Source of the DNA: Pseudoflavonifractor phocaeensis | GTDB lineage: Bacteria; Bacillota; Clostridia; Oscillospirales; Oscillospiraceae | NCBI RefSeq assembly: GCF_021531375.1 | Contig: NZ_JADYTU010000011.1 | Span: forward strand, 1-59,260 | Direction: 5' to 3' | Length of the DNA: 59,260 nucleotides | Shown here: positions 36,600 through 44,956 of the stretch, one piece after another | Numbering within the stretch: the stretch's first letter is position 1 | How the letters are laid out: each line of letters begins with the position of its first letter | The notes under the pieces: model-generated | The model's input: only the letters and a program-made list of their open reading frames with translations | What the model was told of the DNA's origin: nothing | Database searches by the model: none | Made by a program: the position numbers and the translations under genes

Positions 36600-37148
36600 A
36601 TGTCCCCAGTCGGATTCATCCAAAGTGAACTGGACCTGAAGCTTCTGGTCCTGTATATTATGGCCCGGGCCGCCGGCCCCATCACCTTCCTCCAGCTGCT
36701 GGACCTGGCGCTGTGCGACGCCGGAGTGGACTACTTCTCCCTCACCCAGGCGGTGGAGCACATGGTGGAGACCGGTCAGCTGTCCAAGGAGGACGAACGG
36801 TACTCCATCACGGAGAAGGGCCGGCGCAACAGCGAGATCTGTGAGAACAGCCTGCCCTACTCGGTGCGGATGCACTGTGACGAAAACCTGGTGAAGGTCA
36901 ACGAGGCCCTGCGCCGGGAGGCCCAGGTCCAGACCAAGATCCTGGAAAACGAGGATGGCACCAGCACCCTCCACCTTCAGCTCAACGACGTGGGGAGCCC
37001 TCTGCTGGCGCTGGATCTGCTGGTCCCCGGCCCCGCTCAGGCCATCACCATGTCCCAAAAGTTCCAGGCCGACCCCGCCGGACTGTACCACGCCATTGTG
37101 GGGCTGCTCAGCCCCTCAGAGCCCGGCAAGCAGGAGGAAGCTCCATGA
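36600..37148 (+). CDS. DUF4364 family protein
   Basis: A 182-residue soluble protein of DUF4364, common in Clostridia. The first 90 residues resemble a winged helix (ELDLKLLVLYIMARA, FSLTQAVEHMVETGQL, YSITEKGRRN), suggesting a DNA-binding regulator; the rest is a beta domain (STLHLQLNDVGSPLLAL). The ATG has AAGGAG 8 nt upstream. It overlaps the PNPOx-like gene by 4 nt. Its targets are unknown. Confidence 0.88.
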   Translation: MSPVGFIQSELDLKLLVLYIMARAAGPITFLQLLDLALCDAGVDYFSLTQAVEHMVETGQLSKEDERYSITEKGRRNSEICENSLPYSVRMHCDENLVKVNEALRREAQVQTKILENEDGTSTLHLQLNDVGSPLLALDLLVPGPAQAITMSQKFQADPAGLYHAIVGLLSPSEPGKQEEAP

Positions 37149-37618
37149 GAAGGACTGACCGTGAACAGAGCCGGGAGTTCTCCCTGGCCCTCATCGACCG
37201 CTGTTCCCACGGGGTGGCCGCCATCTCCACCGGAGAGGACACCCCCTATTGCCTGCCCCTGTCCTTTGTCCGGGTAGAGGACCGGCTCTACTTCCACTGC
37301 GCCAAGGAGGGCCGGAAGCTGGACCTTCTGCGGAACAATCCCCGGATGTGCGTCACCTTTGTGGGGGACGACCAGCCCACCTTTGTGGCTCCCGCCATGT
37401 ACACCACCTACTTTCAGTCGGTGATCGTCACGGGCACCGCCTCGGAGGTCACCGATGACCGGGAAAAGACCGCTGCTTTGGAGGCCCTGTGCCGGAAGCT
37501 GACCCCCGACCACATGGGCGAGGGGTTTACGGAAGCCATTGACAAAAGTCTGGCCGTCACCGGCGTCTGGCGGATCGATATGGACCAGATCACCGGAAAA
37601 GCCAAGGTGAAAAAGTGA
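37145..37618 (+). CDS. pyridoxamine 5'-phosphate oxidase family (NimA-like) flavoprotein
   Basis: A 157-residue split-barrel FMN-binding protein of the PNPOx/NimA-like group. It has the N-terminal DRCSHGVAAISTG strand, YCLPLSFVRVEDRLYFHCA and GRKLDLLRNNPRM, then GTASEVTDDREK. In relatives such proteins bind FMN, heme or nitro-compounds; the true substrate is not known. It overlaps the DUF4364 gene (ATGA) and ends at a strong terminator. Confidence 0.88.
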   Translation: MRRTDREQSREFSLALIDRCSHGVAAISTGEDTPYCLPLSFVRVEDRLYFHCAKEGRKLDLLRNNPRMCVTFVGDDQPTFVAPAMYTTYFQSVIVTGTASEVTDDREKTAALEALCRKLTPDHMGEGFTEAIDKSLAVTGVWRIDMDQITGKAKVKK

Positions 37619-37639
37619 GCTTCAATTTGACGAAAAAAA

Positions 37640-37669
37640 GCCGCCCTGCTTGTCAGCAGGGCGGCTTTT
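37640..37669. terminator. bidirectional terminator
   Basis: An 11-bp stem GCCGCCCTGCT/AGCAGGGCGGC, loop TGTC, with seven A before and TTTT after. It can stop both the plus-strand PNPOx transcript and the minus-strand yitT transcript. Confidence 0.85.
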
Positions 37670-37697
37670 CTTCTGAATATCAAGCTTAAATATGGGC

Positions 37698-38576
37698 TTA
37701 GTCCCGGGGGCTGCGGTAGAAATTGCCTGCCAGCTTATCCGTCCGGATCACGTTGACGAAGGCGTGGGGGTCCGCCTGCCGCACCTTACGGGTCAGGCTG
37801 CGGATCTGGCTGTAAGCCACCACCGAGTAGATCATCACGCAGGGCTCCCCGTTATACAGGCCCACTCCCTCGATGAGAGTGGCGGTATGTCTGGTATCCT
37901 GGATCTGGGCGCAGACGCCCCCGGCGCTCTCCCGGCCAGTGACAATGAACAGCGTGGCCCGTCTTCCATCCGGGTCCATGAGGCGTATCACCTGGGTGGT
38001 GGTAAACTGAAAAATAATGGAGTACAGGGCGCGGTCCCAGCCGAACAGGAGTCCGGCTATGGCCAGGATCACTACATTCCCGCAGAGGATGTAGTTCCAG
38101 GCGTCCACGTTCTTCCGCTCCGCCAGGGCGATGGCGATAAAATCCGTGCCGCCCGCGCTCACCCGGGTCAGCAGACACAGGCTGGCGGCAAAGCCGTTGA
38201 TGATGCCGCCAAAGACGCAGATCAGCAAAATATCCTCGGTGATGGGCAAGGAGGGCATCAGGTCGGTGAAGACGCTGGTCAGCACAATAGCCAGGCAGGA
38301 ATACAGGGTGAACCGCTTGCCGATCATCTTCCATCCAATGAACGCAGGCACCGCGTTGAGCAGCAGGTTGATGGGACCGTAGGGCAGCTCCACCCCCGCG
38401 TATTTCAGGGCGCTGCGCTGAATCAGTCGGGTGACCCCGCTGAATCCGCCGGGAAACAGGTCGCCCGTCTGCACAAAGCTTTTCAGGTTGATGGCAAAAA
38501 TCAGAGACGCGGCCACAACGGCCAGCAGACGGATGGCCGTCTCCCTCCAATGGGACTGCTTAAAATTGGCTTCCAT
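37698..38576 (-). CDS. YitT family membrane protein (DUF161/DUF2179)
   Basis: A 292-residue protein with five or six membrane helices in the first 200 residues, then a soluble C-terminal DUF2179 domain (about 205-285, with TLIEGVGLYNG). The motifs SFVQTGDLFPGGFSG and LTRVSAGGTDFIA are typical of the YitT family, whose function is not established. The site is GGAGG. It lies 49 bp downstream of pgsA on the same strand and may be cotranscribed. Confidence 0.92.
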   Translation of the reverse strand: MEANFKQSHWRETAIRLLAVVAASLIFAINLKSFVQTGDLFPGGFSGVTRLIQRSALKYAGVELPYGPINLLLNAVPAFIGWKMIGKRFTLYSCLAIVLTSVFTDLMPSLPITEDILLICVFGGIINGFAASLCLLTRVSAGGTDFIAIALAERKNVDAWNYILCGNVVILAIAGLLFGWDRALYSIIFQFTTTQVIRLMDPDGRRATLFIVTGRESAGGVCAQIQDTRHTATLIEGVGLYNGEPCVMIYSVVAYSQIRSLTRKVRQADPHAFVNVIRTDKLAGNFYRSPRD

Positions 38577-38625
38577 AAAAACCTCCGTTGGTCCGCAGGT
38601 GCCCCCGCGGTCAAAGCCGGGGCAC

Positions 38626-39150
38626 TTATTTCACCTGAGACAGCACATCCAGGTTCTTCATAAAATATTCCACGCCGGAGTAAATGGTGGTCAGCACGAT
38701 GACCGCCACGCAGATGCTGTTGATCCAGGGGCTGATGGGCAGCAGCATCAGCACGATACAGACCATAGTGGAGGCAGTCTTGACTTTCCCGGACCAGCCG
38801 GCCGCGATGACCCGGCCCTTGTCCGCGGCCACCATCCGCAGGCCGGAGACGCCGAACTCCCGGATAATGACCACCAGCAGGGCCCAGCCGGGCATCTGGC
38901 CGATCTCCACGAACCAAAGCATGGCGGCAGTGACCAGGCACTTATCGGCCAGAGGGTCCATGAACTTTCCAAAATCGGTGGTCTGGTTATAGTGCCGGGC
39001 GATGTATCCGTCCAGGGTATCGGTGAGGCTGGCAATCACAAAAATGGCCAGGGCCCAGTAATTGGCTCCGGGCACACCCAGATAGAGCACCAGCAGAAAC
39101 GCGGGGATCATCAGCACCCGCAGCATGGTCAGCTTATTGGCGGTATTCAT
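38626..39150 (-). CDS. pgsA: CDP-diacylglycerol-glycerol-3-phosphate 3-phosphatidyltransferase
   Basis: Makes phosphatidylglycerol phosphate, the precursor of phosphatidylglycerol and cardiolipin. 174 residues with about four helices; the CDP-alcohol motif is complete: D44-x2-D47-G48-x2-A51-R52-x8-G61-x3-D65-x3-D69. The start has AAAGGAG. It follows rimO at 220 bp, an order seen in other Firmicutes; cinA, common in that cluster, is absent. The spacer carries no clear gene or terminator. Confidence 0.94.
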   Translation of the reverse strand: MNTANKLTMLRVLMIPAFLLVLYLGVPGANYWALAIFVIASLTDTLDGYIARHYNQTTDFGKFMDPLADKCLVTAAMLWFVEIGQMPGWALLVVIIREFGVSGLRMVAADKGRVIAAGWSGKVKTASTMVCIVLMLLPISPWINSICVAVIVLTTIYSGVEYFMKNLDVLSQVK

Positions 39151-39370
39151 TGGTCGAAATCTCCTTTTGATTGGTTCTGTGCCGGGAGCATTCCATAGTA
39201 TCTCCCCGGCGGGCGGGTCGGGCGGCGCCGCTGTCCTCCGCTTTTCACGGAGAACGCAGGCAGTTCTTCTCCATTATATCGAAAAGTACTCGCCGCTTCC
39301 AGTGCAGATTTTCCAAATTTTCCTTTTCAAATTTAGAGGATACGTCAACCCGCACCGGTGCGGCAAATCC

Positions 39371-40699
39371 TTACTCCTCGATCTCTCCGGTCAGGTCGCC
39401 GTCGGAGACGCCGGTGATCCGCACGTTGACGAACTCCCCGGCCGGCACCAGCCCGGCGGCGGTGAACAGCACCCGGCCGTCGATGTCCACCGAGTCGGCG
39501 TAGGTCCGGCCCACATAGCAGCCCTCAGCGCTGTCAAAGCCTTCGCACAGCACCTCCATGACGGTGCCCAGCCGCTCCTCGTTGTAGGCGTCCATGATCC
39601 GGGACTGGAGGTCCACCACCAGCTCTACCCTGCGCTGGGCGGTCTCCGGGTCCACCTGGTCCTCCATGGCGGCGGCCAGGGTGCCCTCCTCAGGGGAGAA
39701 CTGGAACACGCCCACCCGCTGGAGCTTCTGCTCCCGCAGGAACGCGCACAGCTCCTCGAATTCCGCTTCTCCCTCCCCAGGCAGGCCGCAGATCAGAGAG
39801 GTGCGGATCACCACGTCGGGCAGCGCGGCCCGCAGGCGGGCAAAGAGGACCTCCAGCTCCGCCCGGGTATTGCGGCGGCGCATGGCTTTCAGGATACCGT
39901 CGTTGCAGTGCTGAATGGGGATGTCCAGATAGTGGACGATCTTGGGCTGACGGGCGATGGTCTGGATCAGCTCGTCGGTGATGGCCTCGGGATAGAGGTA
40001 GTGCAGGCGGACCCAGTGGAAGGGCAGCTTGCACAGCTCGTTCAGCAGCCCCGCCAACGTGCTGCCGTCCTGGAGGTCCAGACCGTACCGGGTGATATCC
40101 TGGGCGATGACAATGAGTTCCTTCACCCCGGAGTCGGCCAGCTTTCCGGCCTCGGCCAGCAGGGCCTCCATGGACCGGCTGCGGTAACGGCCCCGCAGCT
40201 TGGGGATGATGCAGAAAGCGCAGCCGTTGCTGCAGCCCTCGGCGATCTTCAGATAGGCGGTGTAGGGCGGGGTGGTGACCAGCCGCTCTCCGTCCTCATA
40301 GGTCTTATGGATGTTGCCGAAGTGCTCGGCCTTCTCCCCCGCCATCAGTTCCTCCACGGCGGACACCACGTCAGTGTAGCTGCCGGTACCCAGCATCCCG
40401 TCCACCTCGGGCAGTTCGGTGCGGATATCGTCGGGATAGCGCTGGGTCAGGCAGCCGGTGACCAGCAGCTTTTTCAGCTTGCCCTGGTCCTTCAGCTGGG
40501 CCAGTTCCAGAATATTGTCGATGGCCTCGCTCTTGGCCGACTCGATGAAGCCGCAGGTGTTCAGTACCGCCACGTCGGCCCCCTCGGGGTCTCCGGTGAC
40601 AAGGTATCCCGCCTTACGGCACAGTGCCATCATCTGCTCGGTGTTCACCAGGTTTTTGGCACAGCCGAGGGAGACAAAGGCAACTTTGTATTGGTTCAA
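39371..40699 (-). CDS. rimO: ribosomal protein S12 methylthiotransferase RimO
   Basis: Radical-SAM enzyme that methylthiolates Asp of S12. 442 residues. The N-terminal UPF0004 domain has C13, C49 and C83; the radical SAM cysteines are C156-x3-C160-x2-C163 in GCSNGCAFC, and a TRAM domain ends the protein. The family name RimO rather than MiaB fits its length and the LGCAKNLVN start. The TTG at 40699 is chosen since GGGAG is 8 nt upstream; the GTG at 40708 would sit on that site. Confidence 0.92.
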   Translation of the reverse strand: MNQYKVAFVSLGCAKNLVNTEQMMALCRKAGYLVTGDPEGADVAVLNTCGFIESAKSEAIDNILELAQLKDQGKLKKLLVTGCLTQRYPDDIRTELPEVDGMLGTGSYTDVVSAVEELMAGEKAEHFGNIHKTYEDGERLVTTPPYTAYLKIAEGCSNGCAFCIIPKLRGRYRSRSMEALLAEAGKLADSGVKELIVIAQDITRYGLDLQDGSTLAGLLNELCKLPFHWVRLHYLYPEAITDELIQTIARQPKIVHYLDIPIQHCNDGILKAMRRRNTRAELEVLFARLRAALPDVVIRTSLICGLPGEGEAEFEELCAFLREQKLQRVGVFQFSPEEGTLAAAMEDQVDPETAQRRVELVVDLQSRIMDAYNEERLGTVMEVLCEGFDSAEGCYVGRTYADSVDIDGRVLFTAAGLVPAGEFVNVRITGVSDGDLTGEIEE

Positions 40700-40704
40700 A
40701 GAGA

Positions 40705-41066
40705 TCACTCCCTTAATGGTTTCATGTAATTTAAAATATGCTCACAGACGCCCCGAAAATTTTGATCCACCTCCAGGTTGGAAACGCGCAGGACCTTTAC
40801 ACCCAACCGCTCCAGATCTCCGGTTCTTCGGGCGTCATACGCCTGCCCTTGGGGTTCAAAATGCTGGCCGCCGTCCAGTTCCACGGCCAGACGAAGCGCG
40901 GGACAGTAAAAGTTCACATATAGTCTCCAATGGGTTTCTGACGCAAAAAGCGGGGCTTTTGTTCCCGGAGGAATTCGTACCACAGCTTGCGCTCCCAGGG
41001 AGTCATGTTTTTTCTGAGTTCGCGGGCCGGCCTTTGCAGGGAATTTTTATAGGGTACGATTGCCAT
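40705..41066 (-). pseudogene. DUF559 endonuclease-like gene with frameshift
   Basis: Two frames together make one DUF559 (vsr-like restriction fold) protein. The first, from the ATG at 41066 with AGGAGG upstream, runs MAIVPYKNSL ... RQKPIGDY and then hits TGA. The second continues at once with NFYCPALRLAVELDGGQHFE and ends NYMKPLRE. The family normally reads GxYIVDFYC at this point, so one base is missing near 40917-40922 (TATATGTG). It is either a real -1 frameshift or a sequencing error. The gene ends 5 bp before rimO. Confidence 0.85.
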
Positions 41067-41109
41067 ACGATCCCCTCCTACTCCTGTTACTGCCCGTTCG
41101 GATGGGCTC

Positions 41110-41335
41110 CGTGCCGCACTACTTAAGCCCCCTTTCACAAAAGGGGGTGGCCCGAAGGGCCGGGGGATTTTCTTTTCTAATTTTAATACCCGGCAGGGGG
41201 AAAGAGAAAACCCTCAGTCACCGCCTTCGGCGGCGACAGCGTCCCTACCCCCTTTGGCCTTCGGCCATTTCCCCCTGAAAGGGGGAATCGGCCCTTTGCG
41301 AAGGGAGCCTTTGTTCCGCTGCGGCGGGACGGGAG
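41110..41335. repeat. intergenic repeat block with palindromic modules
   Basis: The gap downstream of the XRE gene. It contains a hairpin-rich CCCCCTTTCACAAAAGGGGG module near 41130, a GCCCGAAGGGCC hairpin, and a block with GGCCTTCGGCCATTTCCCCC (about 41245-41291) shared with 49897-49935. No coding potential is apparent on either strand. Confidence 0.65.
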
Positions 41336-41339
41336 CGAT

Positions 41340-41573
41340 TTACTTGCCCCGCCAAACGGGATCGTCGGTGATGCCCAGGAGATAATCAGTGGAGACATGA
41401 AAATAATAAGCCAATTCAACCAATTTATCCACTGTCGTCCCACGGGTACCACTTTCAAGCGTACTGATAGCCTTATGGGACAAGCCAATCGCCTCACCTA
41501 ATTCTTTCTGACTAAGCCCGTTGGCCTTCCGCAGTTGGTAAATTCGCTCACCCAAAACATTCTGCTTATCCAT
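41340..41573 (-). CDS. XRE family transcriptional repressor
   Basis: A 77-residue single HTH protein. The HTH spans about residues 10-60 (LRKANGLSQKELGEAIGLSH), followed by a short tail ending DYLLGITDDPVW, typical of XRE repressors that bind palindromes as dimers. The gene is richer in AT than its neighbours, hinting at acquisition. It has AAGGGGA before the start. It faces away from a DUF6809-like gene across an 86-bp gap holding a 38-bp palindrome, its likely operator. Confidence 0.88.
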   Translation of the reverse strand: MDKQNVLGERIYQLRKANGLSQKELGEAIGLSHKAISTLESGTRGTTVDKLVELAYYFHVSTDYLLGITDDPVWRGK

Positions 41574-41583
41574 ACCAATCCCC

Positions 41584-41612
41584 TTGACTTTTACCTGTAA
41601 GTAGATTATAAT
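41584..41612 (+). promoter_or_regulatory. sigma-A promoter inside the operator
   Basis: TTGACT (41584-41589) and TATAAT (41607-41612), spacer 17 bp, pointing to the DUF6809-like gene. The spacer and -10 box lie inside the palindrome, so bound repressor would block the promoter. Confidence 0.85.
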
Positions 41613-41627
41613 CTACTTACAGGTAAA
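41590..41627. promoter_or_regulatory. 38-bp perfect palindromic operator
   Basis: A perfect inverted repeat with no spacer. The left arm is TTTACCTGTAAGTAGATTA (41590-41608), and the right arm is its exact complement up to 41627. Smaller units CTGTAAG/CTTACAG and GTAGATTATAATCTAC are visible inside. It lies centrally between the two divergent starts. There is no T-run after the stem and no GC-rich base, so it is an operator rather than a terminator. Confidence 0.85.
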
Positions 41628-41659
41628 TTTTGAGTGCATATCACATTGGGAGGCAGATT

Positions 41660-41923
41660 ATGTTTGATTACATTTCCGCCATTTACTACGGCGAAGGCTT
41701 CGGCGCCTGCCGCCCCTGTCCCCTGGACCAGCCGGCCGACCAGAGGGAACGGGAGCTAAACAAGCAGCTGGACCGTGTTGCCGATACGCTGGGGGAGGAT
41801 TTTGTCAAAACGCTGCGGGGCAATCTGCGGGTCATTCTGAACGGCCGCCAGCTGGAGGCTTTCCAGGACGGCGTACGCATGGGCGGCCAGCTGACCGCCT
41901 CCATTTTGCTGGACCCTCAATAG
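41660..41923 (+). CDS. DUF6809-like small protein
   Basis: An 87-residue, mostly helical protein. The start MFDYISAIYYGEG and the end FQDGVRMGGQLTASIL match by eye the DUF6809 family, found in Clostridia and their mobile elements, with unknown function. The ATG at 41660 has GGGAGG 6 nt upstream. It is controlled by the promoter/palindrome unit shared with the XRE gene, and its last 7 nt overlap the end of recX on the other strand. Confidence 0.7.
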   Translation: MFDYISAIYYGEGFGACRPCPLDQPADQRERELNKQLDRVADTLGEDFVKTLRGNLRVILNGRQLEAFQDGVRMGGQLTASILLDPQ

Positions 41924-42540
41924 TCCTCCCCGGTCTCGGCCCCGTAGCGCCGCAGGGCGTCGTTGATGTCCGACCAGGAATAGCCCCGGCGGGCCAGGGC
42001 GGCGGACACCTTTTGCATCTGCTTTCGGTCCAGGTCCTTTCCCGCCAGCTTTTTGGTCACAAAGGCGTCGATGGCCTCGGCGGGGTCCTGAGCCTGCTCC
42101 AGGGCGTCGTCCCACATTTCCCTGGGAACTCCCCGGCGGTACAGCTCGTCCCGGAGCTTTTTCTCCCCGAACCCCTTGGCAGAGTAGTAGCGGACCACCT
42201 GGGCGGCGTAAGAGGCGTCGTTGAGGTAGCCCAGCTCCTCCATCCGGTCGCATAGGACGGCGGACTCCGCCTCCCCCGCGCCCCACTCCTTCAATTTCCG
42301 CTCCAGTTCCTTTCGGGACTGGGGCTTTCTTGTCAGCAGGTCCAGTGCTTTTTCCTTCAGGCCGCTGCGTCGGACGGAGTCCAACAGAGCCTCCGCCTCC
42401 CGGTCGGTCAGTTCCTTCCCGGCATACAGGGCAAAGTCGATGACCTCGCTCTCCCCCAGGCGCAGGATGGAGCCGTCCTCCAGCACGGCCAGCCATCGGC
42501 CCTCGATCCGTTTGGACGGTTTGAGTTCCTGGATAACCAT
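41917..42540 (-). CDS. recX: regulatory protein RecX
   Basis: Modulates RecA filaments. 207 residues of three-helix repeats; signature segments are LLTRKPQSRKELERKL, LCDRMEELGYLND, YSAKGFGEKKLRDELYRRGV and a terminal repeat RRGYSWSDINDALRRYG. It starts 5 bp after recA with no clear ribosome binding site, so translation probably depends on recA. The 3' end overlaps the convergent DUF6809-like gene by 7 nt. Confidence 0.92.
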   Translation of the reverse strand: MVIQELKPSKRIEGRWLAVLEDGSILRLGESEVIDFALYAGKELTDREAEALLDSVRRSGLKEKALDLLTRKPQSRKELERKLKEWGAGEAESAVLCDRMEELGYLNDASYAAQVVRYYSAKGFGEKKLRDELYRRGVPREMWDDALEQAQDPAEAIDAFVTKKLAGKDLDRKQMQKVSAALARRGYSWSDINDALRRYGAETGEDY

Positions 42541-42545
42541 GGGGC

Positions 42546-43658
42546 TTATTCGTCGGCGCCGTCCTCAAAGTCGTCGGCGGACACGTCCACCGCCCGACCG
42601 GCGGCCCGGGCGGCCACCTGGGACTGCTTGCTCATAAGCTTGAAGGCGTTGGCACGTACCTGGGCCTCCACCTCTTCAGCCACCTCCGGATTGTCCTTCA
42701 GATATTGGCGGGCGGCGTCCCGGCCCTGGCCGATCCGCATATCGCCCATGGCGAACCAGGAGCCCGACTTCTGGATGATATCCAGCTTCACGGCCAGATC
42801 CACCAGCTCGCCCCACTTGGAGATGCCCTCGCCGTAGAGGATCTCGAACTCCGCCTCCCGGAAGGGGGGCGCCACCTTGTTCTTCACGATCTTGGCCCGG
42901 GTGCGGTTGCCCACCACCTCGCCGCCCACCTTGATGGCCTCGATGCGGCGCACATCAATGCGGACAGAGGAATAGAACTTCAGCGCCCGGCCGCCGGTGG
43001 TCACCTCGGGGTTGCCGTACATGACGCCCACCTTTTCCCGGAGCTGGTTGATGAAGATGACGATACAGTTGGTCTTGGCAATGGAGCCGGCCAGCTTCCG
43101 CAGGGCCTGGCTCATCAGCCGGGCCAGCAGGCCCACATGGGAGTCGCCCATGTCGCCCTCGATCTCCGCCCGGGGAGTCAGAGCGGCCACCGAGTCCACT
43201 ACCACCACGTCGATGGCGCCGGAACGGACCAGAGCCTCACAGATCTCCAGTCCCTGTTCACCGGTATCGGGCTGGGAGATGAGCATGGAGTCGATATCCA
43301 CGCCCAAAGCCCGGGCGTAGCTGGGGTCCAGGGCGTGCTCGGCGTCGATGAAAGCCACCTCGCCTCCCCGCTTCTGGGCCTCCGCCAGAATGTGGAGGGC
43401 CAGCGTGGTCTTACCGGAAGACTCGGGGCCGTAGATCTCGATGATGCGGCCCTTGGGGACGCCGCCGATACCCAAGGCGATGTCCAGCGACAGAGAACCG
43501 GTTGGGATGGACTCCACCACGATGCCCGTGTTCTCCCCCAAACGCATGATAGAGCCCTTTCCGTAGGCCCGCTCGATCTGGGCCATGCAGGTCTCGATGG
43601 CTTTCTTCTTATCAGACGCGGGGGACGCCGCCTCCACGGAGGGCTTTTTTGTTGCCAT
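42546..43658 (-). CDS. recA: recombinase RecA
   Basis: Central strand-exchange protein. 370 residues; Walker A GPESSGKT at 77-84, [20 protein letters not shown]-type loop region further on, and the usual acidic C-terminus (DDFEDGADE). The second ATG (43658) is chosen because AAAGGA lies 9 nt from it but 3 nt from the first. The N-terminus has a lysine-rich extension. No canonical LexA box is visible in the 209-bp upstream gap. recX follows directly. Confidence 0.97.
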   Translation of the reverse strand: MATKKPSVEAASPASDKKKAIETCMAQIERAYGKGSIMRLGENTGIVVESIPTGSLSLDIALGIGGVPKGRIIEIYGPESSGKTTLALHILAEAQKRGGEVAFIDAEHALDPSYARALGVDIDSMLISQPDTGEQGLEICEALVRSGAIDVVVVDSVAALTPRAEIEGDMGDSHVGLLARLMSQALRKLAGSIAKTNCIVIFINQLREKVGVMYGNPEVTTGGRALKFYSSVRIDVRRIEAIKVGGEVVGNRTRAKIVKNKVAPPFREAEFEILYGEGISKWGELVDLAVKLDIIQKSGSWFAMGDMRIGQGRDAARQYLKDNPEVAEEVEAQVRANAFKLMSKQSQVAARAAGRAVDVSADDFEDGADE

Positions 43659-43867
43659 AACCATTCGTCCTTTCCAGCGCCGCCTATCCGGCGCGTCTTT
43701 GGTTTTCGTCCTTAGTTTATCATATTCGTTGTCCCATAAAACGGACTTTTAATCGTGAGACATATGCCGCCTCAGGCAGCGGGGGCACCCCCCTGTCAAG
43801 TCAATCAACATTGAGACGGACACGACAGGCCGTGGCACCGCCCAACATGTTATGTCAGCCGCAATTC

Positions 43868-44731
43868 CTAACTGTTGACGGTTCCTTCCACCACCCGCCA
43901 GATACCCTGGGTATCCTGGGCGGTCTGGATATTCTCATAGCCGTTCTGGGCCAGAATGTCCTCCACCTGAGGGGCCTGTCCGATGCCCACCTCAAAGACC
44001 AGAGCGCCCCCCAGCCGCAGGGCGGATTTCCACTTGGCGGCAATGACCCGGTAAAAGTCCAGGCCGTCCTCTCCCCCGTCCAGGGCCATGCGGGGCTCGT
44101 AATCCTTGACAGAGGGCTCCAGGCCGTCAATATCTCCGGTGGGGATATAGGGCGGGTTGCACACGATGACGTCAAAATCCCACAGGGCGGAACTGGGCGC
44201 CTCCAGAGCATCCACCGACAGACAGGTGACCCGGGCGTTGAGCTGGTTGCGGCGGACGTTCTGCTTGCAGGTGCGCAGCGCCCCCTCGGACAGCTCCCCC
44301 AGCACCACGCGGCAGTTGGGTACATTGGCGGCCACCGCCAGACCCACGCAGCCGCTGCCGGCGCACAGGTCCAGCACTCGGGCGCCTTCGCCGGCCTCCT
44401 TGGCCCGGGCGATGCCCCGCTCGGCCAGCAGTTCGGTGTCCGTCCGGGGGATCAGGACCTCCTGGCTGATGTCCAGAGGCAGGCCGTAAAACTCCCACTC
44501 CCCGATGATATAGGCCACCGGCTCCCCGGCCAGACGGCGGCGGACCAGATCGTCCACCCGCTTCTCCAGCTCGGCGGAGACGTACAGGGACATGTCCCGG
44601 TACAGCTGCTCCCGGCTCTTGTCAGCGGCATAGCACACCAGCTCCCGGGCCTCCAGCTGAGCCGCCTCGATCCCGGCCTTTTTCAGCCGGGCGCGGGTGT
44701 CCAGGAATAGGTTATTGTAGGTGGTCGCCAT
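43868..44731 (-). CDS. prmC: peptide chain release factor N5-glutamine methyltransferase
   Basis: Methylates the GGQ glutamine of RF1 and RF2. 287 residues; PRTDTE at 95-100, SAM-binding DLCAGSGCVG at 121-130 and catalytic NPPY at 192-195. The helical N-terminal domain is complete. The ATG at 44731 follows GGGGTGA; the frame 28 codons longer lacks a site. It lies after the DUF1385 gene, the common DUF1385-prmC order; its target prfA is 13 kb away in this window. The 225-bp gap before it holds no gene that I can see. Confidence 0.95.
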   Translation of the reverse strand: MATTYNNLFLDTRARLKKAGIEAAQLEARELVCYAADKSREQLYRDMSLYVSAELEKRVDDLVRRRLAGEPVAYIIGEWEFYGLPLDISQEVLIPRTDTELLAERGIARAKEAGEGARVLDLCAGSGCVGLAVAANVPNCRVVLGELSEGALRTCKQNVRRNQLNARVTCLSVDALEAPSSALWDFDVIVCNPPYIPTGDIDGLEPSVKDYEPRMALDGGEDGLDFYRVIAAKWKSALRLGGALVFEVGIGQAPQVEDILAQNGYENIQTAQDTQGIWRVVEGTVNS

Positions 44732-44956
44732 AAAATCACCCCATTCGGTAGTACAACATGCAGAAGGAAGGCAGGCGGGGGCACATTCATACCCCACCGG
44801 CATTTGGTTCTGCAATTTTATTTTCTCCCCGTCCTTCGTCCCGCCCCCAGGCGGCTATCAAAATGGAACCCAACGCAGTGGGTCCCATTCACAAAGGATG
44901 GGCGGCATGATGTTTAAGCTTGCCATAAAGCACGGGATATGCAGCGTGCGGCAACG

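Noticed and set aside
43659-43867. LexA/SOS box before recA
   Set aside because: I looked for GAAC-N4-GTTC-like sites and found only a weak GTCC/GGGAC inverted repeat, not convincing.
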